Assembly (NCBI RefSeq): GCF_028687635.1
Contig: NZ_JAQTZS010000023.1
Span: 1 to 46,729 of the forward strand
Direction of reading: 5' to 3'
DNA length: 46,729 nucleotides
Source of the DNA: Malikia sp.
GTDB taxonomy: Bacteria; Pseudomonadota; Gammaproteobacteria; Burkholderiales; Burkholderiaceae_C
Part shown: positions 20,962 to 27,742 of the stretch, piece after piece
How the letters are laid out: each line of letters begins with the position of its first letter
Position numbering within the stretch: the first letter of the stretch is position 1
The notes under the pieces: generated by a model
Seen by the model: only the letters and a program-made list of their open reading frames with translations
The model's database searches: none
Told to the model about the DNA's origin: nothing
Program-made: the position numbers and the translations under genes

Positions 20962-21855
20962 TCAGGCAACAAGGATGTCCGCACCCTCCATGTCGGTCAC
21001 GCCGGCCAGCTTGATGACAGTGCCCCAGCCGAAGGCACCGTCATCCGCGACGAGGTAACCATCGCCGTTGAATACTCCGAAGTAGTAATCGGAACCCTCA
21101 GCATGCGCCGCCGCAGCAGCAGTACCCAATGCATCCAAGGATTCGGCAGCGACGAGGTTTTCAACGTAGCTGCCTGCAACGCTTCCGGCTTTGAAATCGC
21201 CGATTTCGTCGTTGAGTGCCGCGAAAACAATCTTTTCCGAGCCTGAATTGAAGTCGGTGATGGTGACGATATGGTTGAAATCCGACTGGCCATCGCTCCA
21301 GGTAAGACCGGTGAAGTCGAATACGTCATCGCCCTTGCCGCCGGTCAGCGTGGCCTCGACGCCTTCCGACCAATAATTGGCTTGCACGTACAGCATGTCG
21401 CTACCGCTGCCGCCATCCAGAACGTCGGCGGAAGCCGATCCATAACCGGCGTCGGTATAGAGTGCGTCGTCACCGTTGCCGCCAGTCAAGGTGTCTCCGC
21501 CGGTGCTACCGTACAGCGTGTCATTTCCGTTCCCACCATCCAGGATGTCGCCGAAATATTCCACGGAATAGGTGTCCCCATCCTGATATTCCCAAGCATC
21601 CTCGCCTGCGTACAGCACGTCGTTACCGTTGCCGCCAGACAGTATGTCAGGGTTGTTGTAATCGTCTGGAGCTGTCCCCTGATGGGAATCGTCGCCAGCG
21701 TAAAGCGTATCGTTGCCGTTGCCGCCAATCAGGTTGTCGGCGCCCTCATCCCCGAACAGGATGTCGTCACCGTTGCCACCATCCAATATGTCTGCGCCGG
21801 TGGTGCCGTGCAGCAGGTCGTCACCGTTGTTGTCGGGTGCTTTTTTGCTTGCCAT
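20962..21855 (-). CDS. RTX (hemolysin-type calcium-binding repeat) protein
   Basis: A 297-residue acidic protein made largely of nonapeptide RTX repeats of the GGxGxDxLx type: LDGGNGDDILFG, LIGGNGNDTLYAG, LSGGNGNDVLYAG, LDGGNGNDTLYGSTGGDTLTGGNGDDALYT, LDGGSGSDMLYV and LTGGKGDDVFDF. These bind calcium and fold into a beta-roll outside the cell. There is no Sec signal; the C-terminal portion (TDFNSGSEKIVF to the end, DILVA) resembles the C-terminal domain and uncleaved signal of type I secretion substrates. No enzymatic domain is present and no secretion genes (HlyB/HlyD/TolC type) are in the window. ATG 21855 follows a good ribosome binding site (GGAGG). The AT-rich DNA upstream suggests foreign origin. 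Confidence 0.88.
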   Translation of the reverse strand: MASKKAPDNNGDDLLHGTTGADILDGGNGDDILFGDEGADNLIGGNGNDTLYAGDDSHQGTAPDDYNNPDILSGGNGNDVLYAGEDAWEYQDGDTYSVEYFGDILDGGNGNDTLYGSTGGDTLTGGNGDDALYTDAGYGSASADVLDGGSGSDMLYVQANYWSEGVEATLTGGKGDDVFDFTGLTWSDGQSDFNHIVTITDFNSGSEKIVFAALNDEIGDFKAGSVAGSYVENLVAAESLDALGTAAAAAHAEGSDYYFGVFNGDGYLVADDGAFGWGTVIKLAGVTDMEGADILVA

Positions 21856-22478
21856 GATGTTACCTCCACTGATTTGGGTTAATTTGGCGACTCGGCTGGT
21901 TAGTGGTATTCACGTCTATTCCATGTCAAGTGCAAAATTTCGGATTTGCATGCGGCTTTTGCAAGTCGATGCAAGACCCATTATTTTCCATCAAGATGTT
22001 TTTGAAATAGGATAAACCACTGAATTTTCAGGGAGTATTTGTCCTGTTGTGTGCGTGGTAGCTGGAAAGCATGGTTTTGTTTTTGCTTTTTATTTGATAA
22101 TTTTAGCACTTCATATCGATATATCTGGTATTGAAATTCATTGTGTAATTGGTGTTGTTGCAGTATTTTTTATTTTTTGGTGTGGCTCATGTGAGCTGTT
22201 GGTTCATCTGATTAGCTGGTGCCCTATTGTTTTTTCCAGGTTTACCAGGATAAATGTCCTGTTGACAAAGTCCGACTATCTGCTTAATTTTTGCTGTCGT
22301 GACGGAAGTGGCGCGTGGCGTGGCTCGGACCCTTCATGCCGGCTGCCGCCAGTGAGCTCCAAGTCACTGGGTTTCATTCAGTTACCGTAAAACCTGCTCA
22401 ATTCTGCTCTTTCATGCTCATACCTGCTCACGCACTGTGACAGAACGGTCAGCCGATTCGCCTGCAGAGAGGCCGCCC
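21856..22478. other. AT-rich intergenic region (623 bp)
   Basis: Base composition drops sharply against both neighbours, with many T-runs and GATAT/TTTTAT stretches. No convincing gene was found; the longest frame (22049-22390) is a low-complexity hydrophobic translation of T-rich DNA. It probably holds the promoter of the divergent RTX gene and part of the PilZ leader, and is the kind of sequence bound by H-NS-type proteins. A CCAGGTTTACCAGG direct repeat is seen at about 22237-22252. Confidence 0.6.
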
Positions 22479-22778
22479 ATGTCTATATCGCCAGATCCTG
22501 ACCGTCGTGCCACGAAGCGCCACCGCTTCGAGTGCCCGCTCGAATTTCGCGGCGGTCAGGGCATGACGCGCAACCTCAGCACGCACGGCATCCTGTTTTC
22601 CACCATCGAGCCGTTCGCGCCCAGGCAGCGCTTCGCTTTCACCTTGCAGCCCTACCACTCATCGCCGGTTCATTGCCTGGCCGAGGTGTTGCGCGCCGAG
22701 CGCCAGTCAGACCACTACGATGTGGCGGCGTTGCTGACGGTCGTGACGGTCGACCGGCCGGTGCCAGGCTTGGACTGA
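22479..22778 (+). CDS. PilZ-domain protein (probable c-di-GMP binder)
   Basis: A 99-residue protein. The N-terminal RRATKRHRF (residues 9-17) contains the RxxxR motif and NLSTHGILFS matches the (D/N)xSxxG motif, the two signatures of c-di-GMP-binding PilZ domains. The remainder fits the six-stranded barrel of a single-domain PilZ protein. I preferred ATG 22479 (MSISPDPDRRA) over a GTG at 22437 because of the AGAGG upstream and normal domain length. It probably affects motility, adhesion or secretion. It is convergent with msrQ and has no operon partners. Confidence 0.75.
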   Translation: MSISPDPDRRATKRHRFECPLEFRGGQGMTRNLSTHGILFSTIEPFAPRQRFAFTLQPYHSSPVHCLAEVLRAERQSDHYDVAALLTVVTVDRPVPGLD

Positions 22779-22822
22779 ATCCAGCGCCTGCAACGGCTGG
22801 GCTGTGACCAGGCTGGACCGAC

Positions 22823-23575
22823 TCAGCGTGAGTCCTTGCCGGTGGCGGGCCGCTTGCGGTGGAAGGTGATCGGTGCGATCTGCGCTCCCATCGCATCTGA
22901 TGGTCGGGAGGGCGTGGTGCTCGGGCCATGGGCATGGCCGCAGCTGTGGGGACCAGCCGAGAAGAAGCCCGCGAAGCCGCCTTTCCTCCACTTGTCGTGG
23001 ATGCGCCAGCCCAGCAGGACGGTCAGCAAGCCAGCATGGACCCAGACCTCGGCGAAATCATGCTTGCCGGCTTTCTTCAGCAGGAAATGCAGCACCGAGA
23101 GGATGGCGACCAGATAGACCAGTCGGTGCAGGCGCTGCCATTTCCGTGCGCCCAGCCGCCGGATCGCGCCGTTGGTCGAGGTCGCACCGAGCGGCAGCAT
23201 GAAGGCCAGCGCCAGCCAGCCGACCGTGATGAGCGGGCGGGTCATGAGGTCGTGCAGGATCTCGGCCAGGTTCAGCCCCAGGTCGAGCCAGGCATAGGCG
23301 GCCAGATGCAGCAGCGCGTAGACGAAGGACCAGACGCCCAGGAGGCGTCGCCAGCGCGCCAGTGCGTGCAAGCCCAGCTGCTTGCGCAGCGGCGTGACCG
23401 CCAGCGTGGCCAGCAGCAGCCGCAGCGACCAGTCGCCGGTGCTGGTCACGATGTGCTCGACCGGATTGCTGCCGAGCTGATCGTGCAGGCCCGCCCACAA
23501 CAGCCAGGCCAGGGGCAGGGCACAGGCCAGCAGCGCGAGCGGTCGCAGGAGGTTGAGCAGGCGGGTGGAGGTCAT
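22823..23575 (-). CDS. msrQ: Heme-binding membrane subunit of methionine sulfoxide reductase (MsrQ/YedZ)
   Basis: A 250-residue inner-membrane cytochrome of the YedZ/ferric reductase-like family that passes electrons to the periplasmic molybdoenzyme MsrP for repair of oxidised methionine. Six hydrophobic helices and the conserved segments GDWSLRLLLATLAVTPLRK, RRLLGVWSFVYALLHLAAY (heme-ligand His) and WQRLHRLVYLVAILSVLHFL (further His ligands) identify it. It is longer than typical MsrQ (about 200-215): the last 45 residues form a hydrophilic tail with HSCGHAHG. The usual partner msrP is not adjacent; neighbours are amtB upstream and a convergent PilZ gene. Confidence 0.9.
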   Translation of the reverse strand: MTSTRLLNLLRPLALLACALPLAWLLWAGLHDQLGSNPVEHIVTSTGDWSLRLLLATLAVTPLRKQLGLHALARWRRLLGVWSFVYALLHLAAYAWLDLGLNLAEILHDLMTRPLITVGWLALAFMLPLGATSTNGAIRRLGARKWQRLHRLVYLVAILSVLHFLLKKAGKHDFAEVWVHAGLLTVLLGWRIHDKWRKGGFAGFFSAGPHSCGHAHGPSTTPSRPSDAMGAQIAPITFHRKRPATGKDSR

Positions 23576-23648
23576 GCGACGATTGTAGGCAGCCGCTGCC
23601 AGCAGGTTGACCAGTAGCGCGGCTTGTCCTTGCTGCCTGGCCGGATAT

Positions 23649-23675
23649 GAAAAAGCCGCCTGGGCAGGCGGCTTG
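23649..23675 (-). terminator. Intrinsic terminator after amtB
   Basis: On the minus strand AAGCCGCC-TGCCCA-GGCGGCTT is followed by a T-run (A-run at 23650-23654 on the plus strand), 22 bp past the amtB stop. It separates amtB from msrQ. Confidence 0.88.
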
Positions 23676-23696
23676 GATACGCGCTGGAAACGCGTC

Positions 23697-24899
23697 TTAC
23701 CAGCTGGCCTCGCGCTCGGGCGTGGCGCGGATCTTGTGGATGCTGAGGTCGGCGCCCTCGTATTCCTCCTCCTGGCTCAGGCGCAGGCCGAAGACGGCCT
23801 TGATCGTGCCATAGACGACGAAGCCGCCGGCCAGCGCCCAGCCCACGCCCATGGCGGTGCCGATGAGTTGCGCGCCGAAGCTCACGCCGCCCAGGCCGCC
23901 GAAGGCCTGCAGGCCGAAGATGCCGGCCGCGATGCCGCCCCAGGCGCCGCACAGGCCGTGCAGCGGCCAGACGCCGAGCACGTCGTCGATCTTCCAGCGG
24001 TTCTGTGTCAGCGTGAACATGCCGACGAACAGGGCACCGGCGACGGCGCCGACCACCAGTGCACCAATCGGGTGCATCAGGTCGGAGCCGGCGCAGACCG
24101 CGACCAGTCCGGCCAGCGGGCCGTTGTGCACGAAGCCGGGGTCGTTCCTGCCGGCGAGCAGCGCGGCCAGCGTGCCGCCGACCATGGCCATCAGCGAGTT
24201 GACCGCGACCAGGCCCGAGATCTTGTCGATGGTCTGTGCGCTCATGACGTTGAAGCCGAACCAGCCGACGATCAGGATCCAGGCGCCCAGCGCCAGGAAG
24301 GGGATGTTGGACGGCGGGTGCGCGCTCATGGCGCCATCCTTGCGGTAGCGGTTGGCGCGCGGACCCAGCAGGATCACCGCACCGAGCGCGATCCAGCCGC
24401 CGACGGCGTGCACCACCACCGAGCCGGCGAAGTCATGGAATTCGGCGCCGGTCAGCTGCTTGATCCAGCCTTGCACGCCGAAATGCTGGTTCCAGGCGAT
24501 GCCCTCGAAGAAGGGGTAGACGAAGCCGACGATGACGGCCGTGGCCAGCAACTGGGGCCAGAACTTGGCGCGCTCGGCGATGCCGCCCGAGATGATGGCG
24601 GGGATCGCGGCGGCGAAGGTCAGCAGGAAGAAGAACTTGACCAGCTGGTAGCCGTTCTGTTGCGCGAGCTGCTCGGCGCCGATCAGGAAATGCGTGCCGT
24701 AGGCCACGCCATAGCCGACCAGGAAGTAGACCACGGTCGAGACCGAGAAGTCGACCAGGATCTTGACCAGGGCATTGACCTGATTCTTGTGGCGTACGGT
24801 GCCGAGTTCGAGGAAGGCGAAGCCCGCATGCATGGCCAGCACCATGATGCCGCCGAGCAGTATGAAGAGGGCATCCGTGCCCTGTTTGAGTGCGTCCAT
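23697..24899 (-). CDS. amtB: Ammonium transporter
   Basis: A 400-residue Amt/Rh channel protein of the inner membrane with eleven hydrophobic helices and no long signal peptide. The pore histidines are H164 (FAGSVVVHAVGGW) and H314 (WPLHGLCGAWGG); the signature DFAGSVVVHAVGGWIALGAVILLGPR is intact. A P-II gene (glnK), often adjacent, is not in the window. A sigma-54 promoter lies about 75 bp upstream of the start, and a terminator follows. It scavenges ammonium under nitrogen limitation. Confidence 0.95.
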   Translation of the reverse strand: MDALKQGTDALFILLGGIMVLAMHAGFAFLELGTVRHKNQVNALVKILVDFSVSTVVYFLVGYGVAYGTHFLIGAEQLAQQNGYQLVKFFFLLTFAAAIPAIISGGIAERAKFWPQLLATAVIVGFVYPFFEGIAWNQHFGVQGWIKQLTGAEFHDFAGSVVVHAVGGWIALGAVILLGPRANRYRKDGAMSAHPPSNIPFLALGAWILIVGWFGFNVMSAQTIDKISGLVAVNSLMAMVGGTLAALLAGRNDPGFVHNGPLAGLVAVCAGSDLMHPIGALVVGAVAGALFVGMFTLTQNRWKIDDVLGVWPLHGLCGAWGGIAAGIFGLQAFGGLGGVSFGAQLIGTAMGVGWALAGGFVVYGTIKAVFGLRLSQEEEYEGADLSIHKIRATPEREASW

Positions 24900-24971
24900 G
24901 CTTGACTTTGGTGAATGAAGTGGAGGTTTGCTGTCTGGAAATAGGCCGTCTCAGCCTCTGCACCAAACTCA

Positions 24972-24987
24972 AGCATGAAATGTGCCA
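24972..24987 (-). promoter_or_regulatory. Sigma-54 promoter of amtB
   Basis: On the minus strand TGGCACATTTCATGCT matches TGGCACRNNNNTTGCW at all defined positions but one (A for T in the -12 element), with the invariant GG and GC correctly spaced. Transcription would start near 24961, leaving a leader of about 60 bases. A GCACCAA half-site near 24960 resembles half of an NtrC box. Confidence 0.75.
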
Positions 24988-25051
24988 GTTTTGGGGAAAA
25001 TGCCCCGGCGATGCATCAGATTGGTGATTGAAATCCGATGGGCAGGCCGGG

Positions 25052-25519
25052 TCAGGCGAGTTCGGCGATCAGCTCGATCTCGACGCAGGCGCCCAGCGGG
25101 ATCTGTGCCACGCCGAAGGCGCTGCGCGCGTGCGTGCCGGCGGCGCCGAAGACCGCGCCCAGCAGTTCCGAGCAGCCGTTGGTGACCAGATGCTGCTCGG
25201 TGAAGGTGGAAGTCGAGTTGACCAGGCTCATGACCTTGACGATGCGCTTGATGCCGTCGAGGTCGGTGCCGGCGGCGCGGCAGGCGTGCTCCAGCGTGCC
25301 CATCAGGTCGATGGCGATGGCGCGGGCGGCGGCCCGGCCTTGCTCGGTGGTCATGGTCAGGCCGAGCTGGCCAACCCAGGGCTTGCCGTCCTGCTTGGCG
25401 ATATGGCCGCTCAGGAAGACCTGCTTGCCGCTTTGCACATAAGGCAGATAGGCCGCGGCCGGCACGGCGACCGGGGGCAGGGTAATGTTCAGGGCTTGCA
25501 GTTGGTCGTAGACGCTCAT
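25052..25519 (-). CDS. RidA family (YjgF/YER057c/UK114) protein
   Basis: A 155-residue protein related to the enamine/imine deaminases that clear reactive 2-aminoacrylate. The start MSVYDQLQALNITLPP (ATG 25519) was chosen over upstream in-frame codons because it matches the YjgF-like N-terminus. The conserved core is VFLSGHIAKQDGKPWVGQLGLTMTTEQGRAAARAIAIDLMGTLEHA, then HARSAFGVAQIPLGACVEIELIAELA. The usual catalytic Arg of true RidA is represented by R132 in HARSAFGVAQIPLG. It is 52 bp downstream of the transglutaminase gene on the same strand and may be the last gene of that operon. amtB, next downstream, has its own promoter. Confidence 0.88.
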   Translation of the reverse strand: MSVYDQLQALNITLPPVAVPAAAYLPYVQSGKQVFLSGHIAKQDGKPWVGQLGLTMTTEQGRAAARAIAIDLMGTLEHACRAAGTDLDGIKRIVKVMSLVNSTSTFTEQHLVTNGCSELLGAVFGAAGTHARSAFGVAQIPLGACVEIELIAELA

Positions 25520-25571
25520 GGGGGCTCCGTTAAGGGCTGTCGGTGAAGACGGGTAATGGTCGAAGCTGATT

Positions 25572-26522
25572 CTAGTCAGCGGCCGAGCCGCCGGGATCGG
25601 TCGCCGCTGGCGGACTGGAGCTGTCCGCGCACAGCTGCTCATACTCCTCGGCCGGCGCGACCGTGACCTCGACTTGCAGGCTGTGCGCGCCGCCGCCCTG
25701 GATCACGCCGCGCAGCGGCGAGATGTCGCCGAAGTCGCGGCCCAGCGTGAGCGTGACATAGTCCTCGCCGGGACAAGGGCTGCCGCAGCGGTCGTTGGTC
25801 GGGTCGAAGTCGTGCCAGCCGCCGTCGCACCAGACCGAGACCCAGGCGTGCGAGGCGTCGGCGCCGATCAGACGCGGCTGTCCCGGCGGGGGCTGCGTCA
25901 GCAGGTAGCCGCTGACATAGCGCGCGGCCAGCCCCAGGCTGCGCAGGCAGCCCAGCATGATGTGGGCGAAGTCCTGGCAGACGCCCTTGCCCTGCGCCAG
26001 GGCTTGCAGCGCCGGCGTGTTGACCTGGGTGCTGGCGGTCTCGTACTGCAGTTCCTGGTGGATCTTGCCGCAGAGTGCTTCGCAGGCGTCGAGCAGCGCA
26101 CGTTCGGGCGTGAAGACGGGGCGCGCGAAGGCGGCGAAGGCTTCGTCGAGCGGGACATAGGGCGAGGCGAACGTGAACTCGGTGGCCGGCTCGTAGCTGG
26201 CGCCGGCATGGTAGCGGAAACCGTCGCGCACCTGTTCCCAGGCCGGCGAGTCCGGCAGCGGGCCGGGCGGCGAGGTGCGCACCAGGCTGTCGGCGCTGAC
26301 GTCCAGCTTGTCATGCGCGCTTTGCAGCGCGAAGAAGCAGCGCCAGTTGCCGAAGGCGTCCAGACCCTGGAGCCACTGGGCCGGTTCGGGGCTGATGCTC
26401 AGCTGGTGCTCGATGACTTGCTGGCCCTGGCGTTCGAGCGGGCGCAAATGGGCCAGGTGCTGGGCCAGCAGCACCGGGGTCCGATAGCGGTAGCGGGTGT
26501 GGTGAATGATGCGCAGCAGCAT
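25572..26522 (-). CDS. Transglutaminase-like cysteine peptidase family protein
   Basis: A 316-residue cytoplasmic protein with N-terminal beta-domain (LLRIIHHTRYRYRTPVLLAQHLAHLRP) and a transglutaminase-fold catalytic domain. The catalytic triad is C182 (GKGVCQDFAH), H225 (DASHAWVSVW) and D240 (HDFDPTND). The family is genomically linked to circularly permuted ATP-grasp and alpha-E proteins and is predicted to cleave or transfer peptide amide bonds in that system. The adjoining upstream genes on the same strand, beyond an inserted TnpB element, are exactly these partners. ATG 26522 lies 3 bases past the element's right end; the only Shine-Dalgarno-like sequence (GGGGAGGA) is within the element. 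Confidence 0.92.
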   Translation of the reverse strand: MLLRIIHHTRYRYRTPVLLAQHLAHLRPLERQGQQVIEHQLSISPEPAQWLQGLDAFGNWRCFFALQSAHDKLDVSADSLVRTSPPGPLPDSPAWEQVRDGFRYHAGASYEPATEFTFASPYVPLDEAFAAFARPVFTPERALLDACEALCGKIHQELQYETASTQVNTPALQALAQGKGVCQDFAHIMLGCLRSLGLAARYVSGYLLTQPPPGQPRLIGADASHAWVSVWCDGGWHDFDPTNDRCGSPCPGEDYVTLTLGRDFGDISPLRGVIQGGGAHSLQVEVTVAPAEEYEQLCADSSSPPAATDPGGSAAD

Positions 26523-26680
26523 GGTTTGACATCCTCCCCGTCTTAAAGGACGGGGATTCCTCCCACGAGACGGCCATGCCCGGCCGCGAGAATGTTCCTG
26601 GCCGCGTTGACGTCCCGGTCGTGGACCGTGGCGCAGGCGCTGCAAGTCCATTCCCTTATTCCAAGACCGGCTCTACCTTT
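26500..26680 (-). ncRNA. Candidate omega RNA of TnpB element 2
   Basis: The right-end hairpin (CCCCGTC with GACGGGG, 26536-26555 on the plus strand) and the terminal GATGTCAA (26526-26533) mark the scaffold end. The guide would then begin at 26525 with ACCATGCTGCTGCGCATC, the first codons of the downstream transglutaminase gene. The 5' limit is arbitrary and expression is inferred from characterised TnpB systems. Confidence 0.45.
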
Positions 26681-27720
26681 TGGACTGCTGGCAGGGATGA
26701 CCCTGCAGCACGAGCAAGTCTGGGTCGAATACGCTTCGTTGACTACCTCGAAGACGATGCCGGCCTGATGGCTCTTGTACTCCAACATCGTCTTCAACAT
26801 GGTCCAGCCCGCGTCGAGCGTGGACTTGGCCATTCTTGTCTTGACCAGCTTGGCGCTGGCCACATCGCCCACGAAGAGGGCGGCGTTGTTCTGTACCAGT
26901 TGGGTGCTGAACTGGTGCAGCGCGTCCTTGCGCTGGTTGGCGATCCTGGCGTGGATCGCATTGACGCGGCGTTTCTTGCGCGCCCGTTGGGCGGTCGCCA
27001 GCTTGTGCTCATGCGCTCGGTACCAGCGGCCTTCGAGGCGCTGGCCGTCCGAGGTGGTGGCGCAGTCCTTGAGCCCCAGATCGATGCCGACGCAGGCGGT
27101 CGGGCCGGGGAGGCGCGGGCCAACGAGTTCCGGGATCTCGACGGCAACATTCAAGTACCAGCGGCCCCGGCGGTCCTCGCTGAACGAGCCGCTGCGGAGT
27201 TCGTAGTCCGCCAGGCCATAGCTGTCCCACAGGCTGAAATACTGCCCGGCGAACTGGATCCGACCGGCCTTGTAGCGGGCGTGACCGATCTTGAACGGTA
27301 TCCAGCCCAGCGAATATTTCGATGATTTCGGATTCGAGACGCGCCAGTTCAGGCGTGAGCGTTTGAACTGCCTGCGCCGGGTGGCGTATTCCGCGCAGAC
27401 CACCTGCACGGTGCCACTGCCGACCGAGATGTCCTCGCACTGGCTGAAGCCGGCGGTGAGCTTTTGCAGGTCGTAGCCCGAGAGGTAGCGCGGTTGGCCC
27501 GAGAAAGGGCGAGCGGCCTTGGCCGATACTGCGTTGATGTGGTTCCAGACCTGATTGACCTCGCGCGCCATCTGACGCAGCACGCGGGCGTGCTTGTCCT
27601 TGATGCGCAGCTGGAGGGTCTTGGTCGTGTTCACGCCGAATATCATAGAGCACATGACCGCGCAGCGGACCACGGGCCGTGCCGGCCTGATCGCTCGAAC
27701 CTCGGGCTGAACCCCGAGGC
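26526..27720 (-). mobile_element. IS200/IS605-type element carrying only tnpB (element 2)
   Basis: On the minus strand the left end has hairpins CCTCGGGG-TTCA-GCCCGAGG (27700-27719) and GGCCG-GCA-CGGCC (about 27679-27691). The right end has the GGAATCCCC...GGGGAGGATGTCAA arrangement shared with element 1. No tnpA and no target duplication. Removing it joins CTGAGCGGCAA (from 27731 to 27721) to ACCATG, restoring a short gap between the fused ATP-grasp gene and the transglutaminase gene. Confidence 0.75.
26543..27646 (-). CDS. tnpB: TnpB-family protein with rearranged RuvC-II glutamate
   Basis: A 367-residue protein of a TnpB lineage distinct from element 1 (N-terminus KTLQLRIKDKHARVLRQMAREVNQVWNHIN). 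RuvC-I D189 (CVGIDLGLKD) and RuvC-III D345 (HDRDVNAARNIL) are present, as is a zinc ribbon (C311/C314, C335/C338). At the RuvC-II position, where TnpB normally has I-E-D/N, this protein reads ALFVGDVASAKL, so the glutamate is replaced by G260. Glutamates E300 and E304 in GIVFEVVNEAYSTQTCSCC, just before the zinc ribbon, may replace it; TnpB lineages with a relocated catalytic glutamate have been reported. ATG 27646 is used, and GTG 27634 is possible. The stop codon TAA is inside the right-end hairpin loop. Confidence 0.85.
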   Translation of the reverse strand: MIFGVNTTKTLQLRIKDKHARVLRQMAREVNQVWNHINAVSAKAARPFSGQPRYLSGYDLQKLTAGFSQCEDISVGSGTVQVVCAEYATRRRQFKRSRLNWRVSNPKSSKYSLGWIPFKIGHARYKAGRIQFAGQYFSLWDSYGLADYELRSGSFSEDRRGRWYLNVAVEIPELVGPRLPGPTACVGIDLGLKDCATTSDGQRLEGRWYRAHEHKLATAQRARKKRRVNAIHARIANQRKDALHQFSTQLVQNNAALFVGDVASAKLVKTRMAKSTLDAGWTMLKTMLEYKSHQAGIVFEVVNEAYSTQTCSCCRVIPASSPKGRAGLGIREWTCSACATVHDRDVNAARNILAAGHGRLVGGIPVL

Positions 27721-27742
27721 TTGCCGCTCAGATCGGGTCAGG

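Noticed and set aside
21400-21830. Regular DNA repeats that could suggest a CRISPR or satellite array
   Set aside because: They are imperfect and in frame with RTX nonapeptides, so they are explained by the encoded GGxGxD repeats.
22049-22390. 113-codon hydrophobic frame in the AT-rich gap
   Set aside because: Composition reflects T-rich DNA; there is no ribosome binding site, no motif, and the end runs into unrelated GC-rich sequence.
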